Shown here: positions 43,761-54,083 of the stretch, in pieces | Position numbering within the stretch: the stretch's first letter is position 1 | How the letters are laid out: the number at the start of each line of letters is the position of its first letter | DNA from: Pseudomonas sp. GM78 | GTDB lineage: Bacteria; Pseudomonadota; Gammaproteobacteria; Pseudomonadales; Pseudomonadaceae | Length of the DNA stretch: 64,000 nucleotides | Assembly (NCBI RefSeq): GCF_000282475.1 | Contig: NZ_AKJF01000069.1 | Coordinates: forward strand, 1-64,000 | Direction of reading: 5' to 3' | The notes under the pieces: model-generated | What the model saw: only the letters and a program-made list of their open reading frames with translations | Told to the model about the DNA's origin: nothing | Database searches by the model: none | Position numbers and translations under genes: made by a program

Positions 43761-43818
43761 AAACCTGACTAAAGTACTAGGTCTTATAGTTGACTTAAAT
43801 ACTCGGGAATTGCATACT
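43761..43818 (+). promoter_or_regulatory. iscR promoter with tandem IscR type 1 sites
   Basis: TTGACT (43790-43795), 17 bp, CATACT (43813-43818) form a promoter 32 bp before iscR. The site ATAGTTGACTTAAATACTC (43786-43804, continuing GGGAAT) fits the IscR type 1 pattern and covers the -35 box. A second match with TGACT at 43766-43770 and TACTAGGT lies exactly 25 bp upstream. Confidence 0.75.
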
Positions 43819-43849
43819 CGCCTCATTCCGAACTCCGTGGTAATTGTCC

Positions 43850-44341
43850 ATGCGACTGACTACAAAAGGCCGATACGCCGTGACCGCCATGCTCGACCTG
43901 GCGTTGCACGCGCAGCACGGGCCCGTGTCCCTGGCCGATATCTCCGAGCGCCAAGGCATCTCCCTGTCCTACCTCGAGCAGCTGTTTGCCAAATTGCGCC
44001 GCAGCAATCTGGTGTCCAGCGTTCGCGGTCCAGGCGGTGGCTACCAGCTGTCACGCGACATGCAAGGTATCCAGGTCGCCCAGGTGATCGATGCGGTGAA
44101 CGAATCGGTCGATGCAACCAAATGCCAGGGCCAGGGTGATTGCCATCAAGGCGACACCTGCCTGACCCACCACTTGTGGTGCGATCTGAGCCTGCAGATT
44201 CACGAATTTCTGAGCGGTATCAGCTTGGCTGACCTTGTGACTCGCCGTGAGGTGCAAGAAGTAGCCCAGCGTCAGGATCAACGCCGTTGCAACAGCAAGG
44301 CGCCACGCCTGGACAAGATTGAAGCGTCCGCCGTCGAATGA
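43850..44341 (+). CDS. iscR: Fe-S cluster regulator IscR
   Basis: A 163-residue Rrf2-family regulator starting [19 protein letters not shown]. The winged helix ([19 protein letters not shown]) is followed by the cluster ligands C92, C98, C104 and H107 in the segment [18 protein letters not shown]. With a 2Fe-2S cluster it represses the isc operon; the tandem type 1 sites just upstream show this autocontrol. It is the first gene of the isc operon. Confidence 0.97.
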   Translation: MRLTTKGRYAVTAMLDLALHAQHGPVSLADISERQGISLSYLEQLFAKLRRSNLVSSVRGPGGGYQLSRDMQGIQVAQVIDAVNESVDATKCQGQGDCHQGDTCLTHHLWCDLSLQIHEFLSGISLADLVTRREVQEVAQRQDQRRCNSKAPRLDKIEASAVE

Positions 44342-44391
44342 CAGCCAGAGAGCTAGCGGCACGCCAGCCAGCCTGATTTAGGAGATAGTCC

Positions 44392-45606
44392 ATGAAATTG
44401 CCGATTTACCTTGATTACTCTGCGACTACCCCGGTTGATCCGCGTGTCGCGCAAAAGATGAGTGAATGCCTGCTGGTCGACGGAAACTTCGGTAACCCGG
44501 CGTCCCGTTCCCACGTGTTTGGCTGGAAAGCCGAAGAGTCCGTCGAAAACGCCCGTCGTCAGGTGGCCGACCTGGTCAATGCCGACCCACGCGAAATCGT
44601 CTGGACTTCCGGTGCCACCGAATCCGACAACCTGGCAATCAAGGGTGCGGCACATTTCTATGCCACCAAAGGCAAGCACCTGATCACCACCAAGATCGAG
44701 CACAAGGCTGTCCTGGACACCATGCGCCAGCTGGAGCGTGAAGGTTTCGAAGTGACCTACATCGAGCCTCGCACCGACGGTCTGGTTACACCTGAGATGA
44801 TCGAAGCCGAACTGCGCGACGACACCATCCTGGTGTCGGTGATGCACGTGAACAACGAAATCGGCACCATCAACGACATCGCGGCGATTGGCGAACTGCT
44901 TCGTTCCAAGGGCATCCTGTTCCACGTCGACGCCGCTCAGTCCACCGGCAAGGTCGAGATTGACCTGCAGAAGCTGAAAGTCGACATGATGTCGTTCTCC
45001 GCCCACAAGACCTACGGTCCTAAAGGCATCGGCGCCCTGTACGTCAGCCGCAAGCCGCGCGTACGTATCGAAGCGACCATGCACGGCGGCGGTCACGAGC
45101 GCGGCATGCGTTCGGGTACCCTGGCGACCCACCAGATCGTCGGCATGGGCGAAGCTTTCCGTGTGGCCAAGGAAGACATGGCTGCCGAGAACGTGCGCAT
45201 CAAGGCCTTGAGCGACCGTTTCTACAAGCAGGTCGAGCACCTGGAAGAGCTGTACGTCAACGGCAGCCTGACTGCCCGCGTACCGCACAACCTGAACCTG
45301 AGCTTCAACTACGTCGAAGGCGAGTCGCTGATCATGGCGCTCAAGGACCTGGCGGTATCGTCCGGTTCGGCCTGCACCTCGGCGTCGCTTGAGCCTTCGT
45401 ACGTACTGCGCGCCCTGGGCCGCAACGACGAACTGGCACACAGCTCGATCCGCTTCACCTTCGGCCGTTTCACCACCGAAGAAGAAATCGATTATGCCGC
45501 GCAGAAAGTCTGCGAGGCCGTTACCAAGCTGCGCGCTTTGTCGCCGCTGTGGGACATGTACAAAGACGGCGTCGATATCTCGAAGATCGAGTGGGCGGCA
45601 CACTAA
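44392..45606 (+). CDS. iscS: Cysteine desulfurase IscS
   Basis: A 404-residue PLP enzyme, colinear with E. coli Isc[14 protein letters not shown] at the N-terminus, PLP-lysine motif [12 protein letters not shown] (Lys at about 206) and the mobile-loop cysteine [13 protein letters not shown] (about 328). It takes sulfur from cysteine and hands it to IscU, TusA and ThiI. It lies 50 bp after iscR. Confidence 0.98.
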   Translation: MKLPIYLDYSATTPVDPRVAQKMSECLLVDGNFGNPASRSHVFGWKAEESVENARRQVADLVNADPREIVWTSGATESDNLAIKGAAHFYATKGKHLITTKIEHKAVLDTMRQLEREGFEVTYIEPRTDGLVTPEMIEAELRDDTILVSVMHVNNEIGTINDIAAIGELLRSKGILFHVDAAQSTGKVEIDLQKLKVDMMSFSAHKTYGPKGIGALYVSRKPRVRIEATMHGGGHERGMRSGTLATHQIVGMGEAFRVAKEDMAAENVRIKALSDRFYKQVEHLEELYVNGSLTARVPHNLNLSFNYVEGESLIMALKDLAVSSGSACTSASLEPSYVLRALGRNDELAHSSIRFTFGRFTTEEEIDYAAQKVCEAVTKLRALSPLWDMYKDGVDISKIEWAAH

Positions 45607-45628
45607 ACAAAGAAGCCGCCGGATACAG

Positions 45629-45668
45629 CTCCTGTAGCGACGCGGCGACTGACGCAGCGCAGCTACAG
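45629..45668 (+). promoter_or_regulatory. Hairpin in the iscS-iscU spacer
   Basis: CCTGTAGC...GCTACAGG is an inverted repeat with a GC-rich interior in the 100-bp spacer between iscS and iscU. There is no T-run. It may be a small mRNA-processing or partial-attenuation structure; a REP origin is possible because of CTGTAG ends. Confidence 0.4.
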
Positions 45669-45707
45669 GGTCTCAAGAGCGGCCCTGATGAGTGAGGATT
45701 GAGAATC

Positions 45708-46094
45708 ATGGCTTACAGCGAAAAGGTCATCGACCACTACGAAAACCCGCGCAACGTCGGCAAGATGGACGCGGAAGATCCTGATGTCGGCACCGGCATG
45801 GTCGGCGCTCCGGCGTGCGGCGACGTGATGCGCCTGCAGATCAAGGTCAACGACGCCGGCATCATCGAAGATGCCAAGTTCAAGACCTACGGCTGCGGTT
45901 CGGCTATTGCTTCCAGCTCCCTCGCCACCGAGTGGATGAAGGGCAAGACCCTGGATGAAGCGGAAACCATCAAGAACACCCAGCTGGCTGAAGAGCTGGC
46001 TCTGCCGCCAGTGAAAATTCACTGCTCGGTACTCGCCGAAGACGCCATCAAGGCGGCCGTTCGCGATTACAAGCAGAAGAAAGGCTTGATCTGA
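45708..46094 (+). CDS. iscU: Fe-S scaffold protein IscU
   Basis: A 128-residue IscU with the three cluster cysteines in [16 protein letters not shown] and [12 protein letters not shown] and the HscA-recognition motif LPPVK. Clusters are built here with sulfur from IscS and electrons from ferredoxin. ATG 45708 gives the family start [18 protein letters not shown]. Confidence 0.98.
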   Translation: MAYSEKVIDHYENPRNVGKMDAEDPDVGTGMVGAPACGDVMRLQIKVNDAGIIEDAKFKTYGCGSAIASSSLATEWMKGKTLDEAETIKNTQLAEELALPPVKIHCSVLAEDAIKAAVRDYKQKKGLI

Positions 46095-46128
46095 ATTTCA
46101 GTTTTTGGCGACGAGTAAGGAGTCACCG

Positions 46129-46452
46129 ATGGCTATCAGCATGACAGAAGCGGCTGCTCGGCACGTGCGACGCTCCCTTGACGGGCGCGGCAAAGGTGAG
46201 GGGATTCGCCTGGGTGTTCGCACCACGGGCTGCTCCGGCCTTGCCTACGTGCTGGAGTTTGTCGACGAGGTGGTTGCAGAGGACCAGGTGTTCGAGAGTC
46301 ACGGCGAGAAAGTGATCATCGACCCGAAAAGCCTGGCCTACCTGGACGGCACCGAGCTCGATTTCGTCAAGGAAGGGTTGAACGAAGGCTTCAAGTTCAA
46401 CAACCCCAACGTGCGCGGTGAATGTGGCTGCGGCGAAAGCTTCAACATCTGA
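46129..46452 (+). CDS. iscA: A-type Fe-S carrier IscA
   Basis: A 107-residue A-type carrier with the three conserved cysteines in TTGCSGLAY and [10 protein letters not shown]. It passes iron or clusters to target proteins. ATG 46129 is preceded by AAGGAGT; the longer frame lacks a ribosome site. Confidence 0.97.
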   Translation: MAISMTEAAARHVRRSLDGRGKGEGIRLGVRTTGCSGLAYVLEFVDEVVAEDQVFESHGEKVIIDPKSLAYLDGTELDFVKEGLNEGFKFNNPNVRGECGCGESFNI

Positions 46453-46460
46453 GGCTTGTC

Positions 46461-46982
46461 GTGGGTACTCCTTGTCATTTCGCTTTATTCGAGCTGCAAC
46501 CGAGCTTCAACCTGGATCTCGACCAGCTGGCTACGCGCTACCGTGAGTTGGCGCGCAGTGTTCACCCAGACCGCTTTGCCGACGCTTCCGAGCGGGAGCA
46601 GCGGCTGGCGCTAGAGCAATCCGCGAGCCTCAACGAGGCCTACCAGACGCTCAAGAGTCCACCCAAGCGCGCGCGTTACCTGCTCGCCTTGAATGGTGGC
46701 GAGTTGCCGCTGGAGGTCACGGTGCATGATCCGGAGTTTCTTCTGCAACAGATGGAGTTGCGCGAAGAGCTCGAAGACCTGCAGGACAGCGCCGACCTCA
46801 ATGGCGTTGCCGTCTTCAAGCGCCGCCTGAAAGTGGCCCAGGAAAAACTGAACGACAGTTTCGCAGCCTGCTGGAATGATGCAGCGCAACGTGAACAGGC
46901 CGAACGCCTGATGCGGCGCATGCAGTTCCTCGACAAGCTGACCTACGAAGTGCGCCAGTTAGAAGAGCGCCTCGACGATTAA
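46461..46982 (+). CDS. hscB: Co-chaperone HscB
   Basis: A 173-residue J-domain protein with HPDRFADAS (the HPD loop at about residue 33) and a C-terminal three-helix domain that holds IscU. It stimulates the HscA ATPase. The start is GTG 46461, behind GAGG, giving [16 protein letters not shown]; an upstream frame overlapping iscA has no ribosome site. Confidence 0.95.
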   Translation: MGTPCHFALFELQPSFNLDLDQLATRYRELARSVHPDRFADASEREQRLALEQSASLNEAYQTLKSPPKRARYLLALNGGELPLEVTVHDPEFLLQQMELREELEDLQDSADLNGVAVFKRRLKVAQEKLNDSFAACWNDAAQREQAERLMRRMQFLDKLTYEVRQLEERLDD

Positions 46983-47033
46983 CCCAGTGCCGCTCCGGTC
47001 GCACGCCTGATATACAGATAAGTCCTGATAACG

Positions 47034-48896
47034 ATGGCCCTACTGCAGATCGCCGAACCCGGCCAAAGTCCTCAACCGCACCAGCGTCGCCTGGCTGTGG
47101 GGATCGACTTGGGCACTACCAATTCGCTGGTCGCTGCGTTGCGCAGTGGTCTTTCCGAGCCTCTGGCTGACGCGCAAGGGCAGGTCATCCTGCCGTCTGC
47201 CGTGCGCTACCACGCCGATCGCGTCGAGGTTGGCGAATCCGCCAAGCTGGCTGCCGCCACCGATCCCTTGAACACCGTGCTGTCGGTCAAGCGCTTGATG
47301 GGTCGTGGTCTGTCCGACGTCAAGCAGCTTGGCGATCAGTTGCCGTACCGCTTTGTCGGTGGCGAGTCGCACATGCCGTTCATCGACACGGTCCAGGGCC
47401 CGAAAAGCCCGGTCGAAGTGTCGGCCGATATCCTCAAGGTCCTGCGCCAGCGCGCGGAAGCGACCCTGGGCGGTGAACTGGTAGGGGCGGTGATCACCGT
47501 ACCGGCCTATTTCGACGACGCCCAGCGCCAAGCCACCAAGGACGCGGCCAAGCTGGCCGGCCTGAACGTGCTGCGCTTGCTCAACGAGCCGACCGCAGCG
47601 GCGGTGGCTTACGGTCTGGACCAGCATGCCGAAGGCCTGGTGGCGATTTATGACCTGGGCGGCGGTACCTTCGATATTTCGATTCTGCGCCTGACTGGCG
47701 GTGTGTTCGAAGTTTTGGCTACCGGTGGCGACAGCGCCCTGGGCGGCGATGACTTCGACCACGCGATCGCTGGCTGGATCATCGAGAGCGCCGGCCTGTC
47801 CGCCAATCTCGATCCGGGTGCGCAGCGTCAACTGCTGCAAACGGCCTGCGCTGCCAAAGAAGCCCTGACCAACGCCTCGTCGGTCGAAGTGGCTCATGGC
47901 GACTGGAAAGCCGAGCTGACCCGCGAAGCCTTTGATGCCTTGATCGAGCCGATGGTCGCGCGCAGCCTGAAAGCCTGCCGCCGTGCGGTGCGCGATTCCG
48001 GTGTCGAACTGGAAGACGTGCATGCGGTGGTCATGGTCGGCGGTTCGACGCGCGTGCCGCGCGTTCGCGAAGCCGTCGCTGAAGCCTTCGGGCGTCAGCC
48101 ATTGACTGAAATCGACCCGGATCAAGTGGTGGCCATCGGTGCCGCGATCCAGGCCGATACCCTGGCCGGCAACAAGCGCGATGGCGATGAATTGCTGTTG
48201 CTGGACGTGATTCCGTTGTCCCTGGGCCTGGAAACCATGGGCGGCCTGATGGAGAAGGTGATTCCACGCAACACCACCATCCCCGTCGCTCGCGCCCAGG
48301 ACTTCACCACATACAAAGATGGCCAGTCGGCCATGGCGATCCACGTGTTGCAGGGCGAGCGCGAGCTGATCAGCGACTGCCGCTCCCTGGCGCGCTTCGA
48401 ACTGCGCGGTATTCCGGCGATGGTGGCGGGCGCGGCGAAGATTCGCGTGACCTTCCAGGTCGATGCCGATGGCTTGCTCAGTGTTTCCGCTCGCGAATTG
48501 GGTTCGGGCGTCGAAGCCAGCATCCAGGTCAAGCCGTCCTACGGCCTGACCGACGGCGAAATCGCCAAGATGCTCAAGGATTCGTTCCAGCACGCCAATG
48601 ACGACAAGGTTGCCCGCGTTCTGCGTGAGCAGCAGGTCGATGCCCAGCGCTTGATCGAAGCGGTGCAGGGCGCCCTCGAAGCCGACGGCGACCGCCTGCT
48701 CGATGCCGAAGAGCGCATGGTCATTGAATTGCAGATGCAGGAACTGACCGAACTGATGAAAGGTTCCGATGGTTTTGCCATCGAGCAGCAGACCAAGCGT
48801 CTGTCGCAAGTGACCGACGCTTTTGCCGCCCGTCGCATGGACTTGACCGTGAAAGCCGCGCTGTCGGGGCGCAACCTGAATGAGATTGAGGAATAA
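47034..48896 (+). CDS. hscA: Hsp70-type chaperone HscA
   Basis: A 620-residue DnaK-family chaperone dedicated to Fe-S transfer from IscU. The ATPase domain shows [42 protein letters not shown] and [14 protein letters not shown]; the substrate-binding domain starts near residue 390 ([14 protein letters not shown]). It follows hscB by 51 bp and precedes fdx by 2 bp. Confidence 0.97.
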   Translation: MALLQIAEPGQSPQPHQRRLAVGIDLGTTNSLVAALRSGLSEPLADAQGQVILPSAVRYHADRVEVGESAKLAAATDPLNTVLSVKRLMGRGLSDVKQLGDQLPYRFVGGESHMPFIDTVQGPKSPVEVSADILKVLRQRAEATLGGELVGAVITVPAYFDDAQRQATKDAAKLAGLNVLRLLNEPTAAAVAYGLDQHAEGLVAIYDLGGGTFDISILRLTGGVFEVLATGGDSALGGDDFDHAIAGWIIESAGLSANLDPGAQRQLLQTACAAKEALTNASSVEVAHGDWKAELTREAFDALIEPMVARSLKACRRAVRDSGVELEDVHAVVMVGGSTRVPRVREAVAEAFGRQPLTEIDPDQVVAIGAAIQADTLAGNKRDGDELLLLDVIPLSLGLETMGGLMEKVIPRNTTIPVARAQDFTTYKDGQSAMAIHVLQGERELISDCRSLARFELRGIPAMVAGAAKIRVTFQVDADGLLSVSARELGSGVEASIQVKPSYGLTDGEIAKMLKDSFQHANDDKVARVLREQQVDAQRLIEAVQGALEADGDRLLDAEERMVIELQMQELTELMKGSDGFAIEQQTKRLSQVTDAFAARRMDLTVKAALSGRNLNEIEE

Positions 48897-48898
48897 CG

Positions 48899-49240
48899 AT
48901 GCCGCAGGTCATTTTTCTGCCACATGAGAAGTTTTGCCCGGAAGGCATGGTTGTTGAGGCTGAGACCGGTATTTCCATCCTCGAGCTGGCTCACGAACAC
49001 CATATCGAGATGGAAAGTGCCTGTGGCGGCGTCTGCGCCTGCACCACCTGCCACTGCATCATCCGCGAGGGTTTCGACTCGCTGGAAGAGGCTGATGAGC
49101 TGGAAGAAGACTACCTTGATAAGGCTTGGGGCCTTGAGCGTGAGTCGCGCCTGGGCTGTCAGGCCAAGGTCGGCACCGAAGACCTGACCGTCGAAATTCC
49201 GAAGTACTCGCTCAACCACGCAGCCGAAGCGCCGCACTGA
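48899..49240 (+). CDS. fdx: ISC-type 2Fe-2S ferredoxin
   Basis: A 113-residue adrenodoxin-type ferredoxin. The cluster cysteines are in ACGGVCACTTCHC (C-x5-C-x2-C) and in RLGCQAKV. It donates electrons to the IscS-IscU complex. The acidic stretch EEADELEEDYLDKAWG is the partner-binding helix. Confidence 0.97.
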   Translation: MPQVIFLPHEKFCPEGMVVEAETGISILELAHEHHIEMESACGGVCACTTCHCIIREGFDSLEEADELEEDYLDKAWGLERESRLGCQAKVGTEDLTVEIPKYSLNHAAEAPH

Positions 49241-49254
49241 TTCAAGGAACTGTC

Positions 49255-49455
49255 ATGAGTCTCAAGTGGACTGATGTGCTGGAAATCGCGATCCAGCTGG
49301 CTGAAAGCAAGCCCGATGTTGACCCTTTGTCGGTCAACTTCGTCGATCTGCGCAAATGGGTGATGGAATTGCCCGAGTTCGACGATTTGCCTGAGCATTG
49401 TGGCGAAAAGATCCTGGAGGCCATTCAGGCCCACTGGATCGAAGAACGCGACTGA
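49255..49455 (+). CDS. iscX: IscX (YfhJ) iron-binding regulator of IscS
   Basis: A 66-residue acidic protein: MSLKWTDVLEIAIQL, then DPLSVNFVDLRKWV and CGEKILEAIQ. IscX binds IscS and iron and modulates desulfurase rate. It is the last gene of the isc operon; a hairpin with T-run follows at 49485-49507. Confidence 0.96.
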   Translation: MSLKWTDVLEIAIQLAESKPDVDPLSVNFVDLRKWVMELPEFDDLPEHCGEKILEAIQAHWIEERD

Positions 49456-49484
49456 GCCACGCTGCAGGTTAGGCAATACCCAAG

Positions 49485-49513
49485 AACCCGCGTATAATTC
49501 GCGGGTTTAATTT
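49485..49513 (+). terminator. Terminator of the isc operon, with a TATAAT in its loop
   Basis: AACCCGCG-TATAATT-CGCGGGTT followed by TAATTTTT. The loop holds a perfect -10 hexamer (49493-49498), and TTAGGC at 49469-49474 is 18 bp upstream, so it may also serve as the ndk promoter. Confidence 0.75.
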
Positions 49514-49543
49514 TTCGCAAATTACCGTTTCTGGAGTTACACC

Positions 49544-49969
49544 ATGGCTGTTCAACGTACTTTCTCCATCATCAAGCCTGACGCCGTTGCTAAAAACGTG
49601 ATCGGCGAGATCACCACTCGTTTCGAAAAAGCTGGCCTGCGCGTTGTAGCTTCGAAACTGAAGCAACTGTCCAAAGCAGAAGCCGAAGGCTTCTACGCTG
49701 AGCACAGCGCTCGTGGTTTCTTCAACGACCTGGTTGCTTTCATGATCTCCGGTCCAGTTGTTGTTCAGGTTCTGGAAGGCGAAAACGCTATCGCTCTGAA
49801 CCGTGAGCTGATGGGCGCTACCAACCCTAAAGAAGCAGCTGCTGGCACCATCCGTGCTGACTTCGCTGACTCGATCGACGCCAACGCCGTACACGGTTCG
49901 GACTCCGAAGCCGCTGCCGCTCGCGAAATCTCGTACTTCTTCGCAGCTACTGAAGTAACCACTCGCTAA
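49544..49969 (+). CDS. ndk: Nucleoside diphosphate kinase
   Basis: A 141-residue NDK that balances NTP pools by phosphate transfer through an active-site histidine. Motifs: [27 protein letters not shown], the [14 protein letters not shown] loop and the catalytic NAVHGSDS. Complete and typical. Codons are visibly biased to the highly expressed set. It lies between isc and rlmN. Confidence 0.98.
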   Translation: MAVQRTFSIIKPDAVAKNVIGEITTRFEKAGLRVVASKLKQLSKAEAEGFYAEHSARGFFNDLVAFMISGPVVVQVLEGENAIALNRELMGATNPKEAAAGTIRADFADSIDANAVHGSDSEAAAAREISYFFAATEVTTR

Positions 49970-49997
49970 GCATTGGCTTAAGAGTGAAGGTGAATCC

Positions 49998-51140
49998 ATG
50001 ACTACATCGACTGTAAAAACTAACCTGCTGGGTCTGACTCAACAGGAAATGGAAAAATTCTTCGACTCAATCGGGGAGAAGCGTTTCCGTGCCGGTCAGG
50101 TAATGAAATGGATTCACCACTTTGGCGTCGATGATTTCGACGCCATGACGAACGTCAGCAAGGCCTTGCGCGAGAAGCTCAAGGCTGTTGCTGAGGTCCG
50201 TGGTCCGGAAGTGGTCAGCGAGGACATCTCCAGCGACGGCACCCGCAAATGGGTGGTGCGCGTGGCGTCCGGCAGCTGCGTCGAGACCGTGTACATTCCC
50301 CAGGGCAAACGCGGCACCTTGTGCGTTTCGTCCCAGGCAGGCTGTGCCCTGGATTGCAGTTTCTGCTCCACCGGCAAGCAAGGTTTCAACAGCAACCTCA
50401 CCGCCGCCGAAGTCATCGGCCAGGTGTGGATTGCCAACAAATCCTTTGGCAGCGTCCCGGCAACCGTCGACCGTGCCATCACCAACGTGGTGATGATGGG
50501 CATGGGTGAGCCGCTGCTGAACTTCGACAACGTCATCGCCGCCATGCACCTGATGATGGACGACCTGGGCTACGGCATTTCCAAGCGCCGCGTGACCCTG
50601 TCGACCTCAGGCGTAGTGCCGATGATCGATGAGCTGTCCAAGCACATCGACGTCTCCCTGGCGTTGTCCCTGCACGCACCGAATGACGCATTGCGTAACC
50701 AATTGGTGCCGATCAACAAGAAGTATCCGCTTAAGATGCTCCTCGAGTCGTGCCAGCGCTACATGTCGTCCCTGGGCGAAAAGCGCGTGCTGACCATCGA
50801 GTACACCTTGCTCAAAGACGTCAATGACAAGGTTGAGCACGCTGTGGAAATGATCGAGCTGCTCAAGAACATCCCGTGCAAGATCAACCTGATCCCGTTC
50901 AACCCGTTCCCGCATTCCGGGTACGAGCGGCCGAGCAACAACGCCATCCGCCGGTTCCAGGATCAGCTTCATCATGCCGGTTTCAACGTCACCGTCCGCA
51001 CCACCCGTGGTGAAGACATCGACGCGGCCTGTGGTCAATTGGTAGGGCAGGTGCTGGATCGCACCCGTCGCAGCGAACGTTATATCGCCGTGCGTGAACT
51101 GAACGCCGACAACGATATGGCTTCGAACGCTGCGAAGTAA
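49998..51140 (+). CDS. rlmN: Dual-specificity rRNA/tRNA m2A methyltransferase RlmN
   Basis: A 380-residue radical SAM enzyme that methylates A2503 of 23S rRNA and A37 of some tRNAs. The cluster motif [14 protein letters not shown] (about residues 115-128) follows [16 protein letters not shown] and the C-terminal catalytic cysteine in DAACGQL are present. It precedes pilF by 16 bp as in other pseudomonads. Confidence 0.98.
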   Translation: MTTSTVKTNLLGLTQQEMEKFFDSIGEKRFRAGQVMKWIHHFGVDDFDAMTNVSKALREKLKAVAEVRGPEVVSEDISSDGTRKWVVRVASGSCVETVYIPQGKRGTLCVSSQAGCALDCSFCSTGKQGFNSNLTAAEVIGQVWIANKSFGSVPATVDRAITNVVMMGMGEPLLNFDNVIAAMHLMMDDLGYGISKRRVTLSTSGVVPMIDELSKHIDVSLALSLHAPNDALRNQLVPINKKYPLKMLLESCQRYMSSLGEKRVLTIEYTLLKDVNDKVEHAVEMIELLKNIPCKINLIPFNPFPHSGYERPSNNAIRRFQDQLHHAGFNVTVRTTRGEDIDAACGQLVGQVLDRTRRSERYIAVRELNADNDMASNAAK

Positions 51141-51156
51141 TCAAGAGAGGATCTCC

Positions 51157-51915
51157 ATGTCCCTGCGCTTTGCGCTGCTTTTGCTAATGGCCAGCCTGTG
51201 CGCTGGCTGTGTGCTTTCGGGCGACTACAACCCGATGAAGACCAGCAAAGGCCGTGACGAGGCGCGCGAGGCCTACGTGCAACTGGGCATCGGTTATTTG
51301 CAACAGGGCATGACCGAGCGCGCAAAAGTGCCGCTGAAGAAGGCGCTGGATCTGGACGCCGCAGACCCGGACGCCAATGCGGCGCTGGGGTTGGTGTTCC
51401 AGGCCGAGATGGAGCCGGAGCTGGCTGACCAGCATTTTCGCAAGGCGCTGTCTTCCCGTCCCGCCGATGCGCGAATCCTCAACAACTACGGCAGCTTTCT
51501 CTTCGAGCAGAAACGTTACAAGGAAGCCTACGAGCGCTTCGAACAGGCCGCTGCCGATACCCTGTATCCTGAGCGTTCGCGGGTGTTCGAGAACCTCGGC
51601 ATGACCGCGTCGATGCTCGGCCAGCGTGAGTTGGCCCAGCAACAACTGGAAAAAGCCCTGCGTTTGAATCGACAACAGCCTCGGGCATTGTTGGAAATGG
51701 CTGAGTTGTCTTACGAAGACAGGCATTATGTGCCCGCGCGTGACTATTACGACCGTTTTAGCCTGCTTACCGAGCAAAATGCACGTAGTCTATTGCTCGG
51801 CATTCGCCTGGCAAAAGTGTTTGATGATCGCGACAAGGCCGCCAGTGCGGGCCTGCAATTAAAACGACTCTATCCCGGTACACCGGAATATCAGCAATAC
51901 CTGTCGGAGCAATGA
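51157..51915 (+). CDS. pilF: Type IV pilus pilotin lipoprotein PilF
   Basis: A 252-residue lipoprotein: signal peptide with lipobox LCAGC (lipidated Cys at about 19) followed by about six TPR units (AREAYVQLGIGYLQQGMTER, ANAALGLVFQAEMEPELADQ, ILNNYGSFLFEQKRYKEAYE and so on). PilF guides assembly of the PilQ secretin in the outer membrane. Its stop overlaps the start of rodZ. Confidence 0.95.
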   Translation: MSLRFALLLLMASLCAGCVLSGDYNPMKTSKGRDEAREAYVQLGIGYLQQGMTERAKVPLKKALDLDAADPDANAALGLVFQAEMEPELADQHFRKALSSRPADARILNNYGSFLFEQKRYKEAYERFEQAAADTLYPERSRVFENLGMTASMLGQRELAQQQLEKALRLNRQQPRALLEMAELSYEDRHYVPARDYYDRFSLLTEQNARSLLLGIRLAKVFDDRDKAASAGLQLKRLYPGTPEYQQYLSEQ

Positions 51916-52934
51916 TGAAAGCGGCGCATCCCGAAGTTGTAGCAGCGAATCGCGTTAACCCCGGTGAGACCTTGCGCCAGGCCCGCGAAAGCAATGGCTG
52001 GTCGCTGGCCGAAGTGGCCCTCAAGCTCAACCTTACCGTCAATTCACTGAGCAATCTGGAAGCCGGTGAGTTCGACAAGCTGCCAGGGCATACCTTCGCC
52101 CGCGGCTATATTCGCGCCTATGCCAAATTGTTCGGCATGGACCAGGCCGTCCTGGTCCAGCAGTTCGACCAATCCACCGGTACCGACTCCAAGGGCAGCA
52201 GTGTTCACAGCCTGGGCCGTATCGAAGAGCCAGTGCGCGTGTCCCACACCATTCTGCGCATTGTCAGCCTGTTGTTGCTGGTGGCCGTAGTAGGTGGCGG
52301 TTTTGTCTGGTGGCAGGACCAGACGTCGCTGCGTACCAAGGACCTGATCAGCCTGACCCCGGAACACGTGGAAGTCGAAGGCGCCGACGGCACCACCCAG
52401 ATTCATCCGCTGGACGAGCCGGAAGACCAGGCTGTTGCCGAGGGCCAGGCTGAAACCACAACGGCCCTGGCATTGCCGCAGGCCGACACCGCGACCCAGG
52501 CACCGACTGAAACGCCAGCGCCGGCACCTGTAGCATCGGCCGTGACCGCTCCGCTCGTTGCCACACCTGTGACGCCAGCGCCGGCTGCTCCTGCTGTTGC
52601 AGCGCCAGTGGTGGCTGTACCGGTTGCTCCAAGTGCTCCAGCGCCAACCGCTGCGGCTCCAGCACTAGCACCAGCAGCACCTGCGGTAGCTGGCCAGGGC
52701 CAGGTCCAACTGCAGTTCACCGCCGACTGCTGGACCCAGGTGACCGACGGAAACGGCAAGGTGCTGTTGAGCGGTCTGAAGCGTAAAGGCGAAAGCGTTT
52801 CCCTCAATGGCAAGCCGCCGTTTTCCGTGCGCCTGGGTTATGCCCGCGGCGCGCAGGTCAGCTACAACGGTCAGGCGGTCAATGTCGCTCCGTTCACCAG
52901 TGGCGAGACTGCTCGCCTGAAGTTGGGTCAATAA
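51915..52934 (+). CDS. rodZ: Cytoskeleton/cell-shape protein RodZ
   Basis: A 339-residue protein: cytoplasmic HTH_25 domain (GETLRQARESNGWSLAEVAL, residues 15-85), one membrane helix (ILRIVSLLLLVAVVGGGFVWW, about 115-135), a long proline/alanine-rich linker (about 190-265) and a C-terminal DUF4115 domain. RodZ links MreB to the wall-elongation machinery. ATG 51915 has better ribosome-site spacing than ATG 51912. The low-complexity linker length is likely to vary between strains. Confidence 0.93.
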   Translation: MKAAHPEVVAANRVNPGETLRQARESNGWSLAEVALKLNLTVNSLSNLEAGEFDKLPGHTFARGYIRAYAKLFGMDQAVLVQQFDQSTGTDSKGSSVHSLGRIEEPVRVSHTILRIVSLLLLVAVVGGGFVWWQDQTSLRTKDLISLTPEHVEVEGADGTTQIHPLDEPEDQAVAEGQAETTTALALPQADTATQAPTETPAPAPVASAVTAPLVATPVTPAPAAPAVAAPVVAVPVAPSAPAPTAAAPALAPAAPAVAGQGQVQLQFTADCWTQVTDGNGKVLLSGLKRKGESVSLNGKPPFSVRLGYARGAQVSYNGQAVNVAPFTSGETARLKLGQ

Positions 52935-52937
52935 GTC

Positions 52938-54047
52938 ATGCACGGCGAATCTCCAATCAAACGTCGCGAATCGCGCAAGATCTGGGTCGGTAATGTACCT
53001 GTTGGCGGCGATGCGCCCATCGCTGTGCAAAGCATGACCAACAGCGACACCAACGACGTCGCTGCGACTGTTGCGCAAATCAATCGCCTGGAAGCAGCCG
53101 GTGTCGATATCGTGCGGGTATCCGTGCCGGATATGGACGCCGCCGAGGCCTTCGGCAAGATCAAGCAGCTGGTCAAGGTGCCCTTGGTCGCCGACATTCA
53201 CTTCGACTACCGCATTGCCTTGCGCGTGGCCGAACTGGGTGTTGACTGCCTGCGGATCAACCCGGGCAACATCGGTCGCGAAGACCGTGTGCGCGCGGTG
53301 GTCGATGCTGCCCGCGATCGCGGCATTCCGATCCGTATCGGCGTGAACGCCGGCTCCCTGGAAAAAGACCTGCAGAAAAAATACGGCGAGCCGACCCCGG
53401 CTGCGCTGGTCGAATCGGCGTTGCGCCACGTCGAACACCTCGAGCGCCTGAACTTCCAGGACTTCAAGGTGAGCGTGAAAGCCTCCGACGTGTTCATGGC
53501 CGTCGAAGCCTACCGCTTGCTGGCCAAGGAAATCGTCCAGCCGCTGCACCTGGGGATCACCGAAGCCGGTGGTTTGCGTTCAGGCACAGTGAAATCTGCC
53601 GTGGGCCTCGGTATGCTGCTCGCCGAAGGGATTGGCGATACCATTCGCATCTCGTTGGCGGCTGACCCGGTCGAGGAAGTGAAAGTCGGCTACGACATTC
53701 TCAAGTCCCTGCATCTGCGTTCCCGTGGCATCAACTTCATCGCCTGCCCGAGCTGCTCGCGGCAGAACTTCGATGTGGTCAAGACCATGAACGAGCTGGA
53801 AGGGCGCCTTGAAGACCTGCTGGTGCCGCTGGATGTCGCGGTCATCGGTTGCGTGGTCAACGGGCCGGGCGAAGCCAAGGAAGCCCATATCGGCTTGACC
53901 GGCGGCACGCCAAACCTGATTTACATCGACGGCAAGCCGTCGCAGAAACTGACGAATGACAATCTGGTGGATGAGCTTGAACGCTTGATCCGCCAGAAAG
54001 CGGCCGAGAAGGTCGAGGCTGAAGCAGCGGTTATCGCTCGCGGCTAA
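52938..54047 (+). CDS. ispG: 4-hydroxy-3-methylbut-2-enyl diphosphate synthase IspG
   Basis: A 369-residue 4Fe-4S enzyme of the MEP isoprenoid pathway. TIM-barrel motifs [24 protein letters not shown] and LRINPGNIG are followed by the cluster site [11 protein letters not shown] and [11 protein letters not shown]. It converts MEcPP to HMBPP with reduced ferredoxin or flavodoxin, and it depends on the isc genes encoded upstream. Confidence 0.98.
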   Translation: MHGESPIKRRESRKIWVGNVPVGGDAPIAVQSMTNSDTNDVAATVAQINRLEAAGVDIVRVSVPDMDAAEAFGKIKQLVKVPLVADIHFDYRIALRVAELGVDCLRINPGNIGREDRVRAVVDAARDRGIPIRIGVNAGSLEKDLQKKYGEPTPAALVESALRHVEHLERLNFQDFKVSVKASDVFMAVEAYRLLAKEIVQPLHLGITEAGGLRSGTVKSAVGLGMLLAEGIGDTIRISLAADPVEEVKVGYDILKSLHLRSRGINFIACPSCSRQNFDVVKTMNELEGRLEDLLVPLDVAVIGCVVNGPGEAKEAHIGLTGGTPNLIYIDGKPSQKLTNDNLVDELERLIRQKAAEKVEAEAAVIARG

Positions 54048-54083
54048 GCCCGACGACGCGCCGAACGAATTTAAGGATTTAAT

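Noticed and set aside
47040-48809. A 589-codon open frame antisense to hscA
   Set aside because: hscA carries all Hsp70 motifs on the plus strand; the antisense frame is a composition effect.
52500-52690. Possible tandem DNA repeat in rodZ
   Set aside because: It is the degenerate coding of a proline/alanine-rich linker, expected for RodZ.
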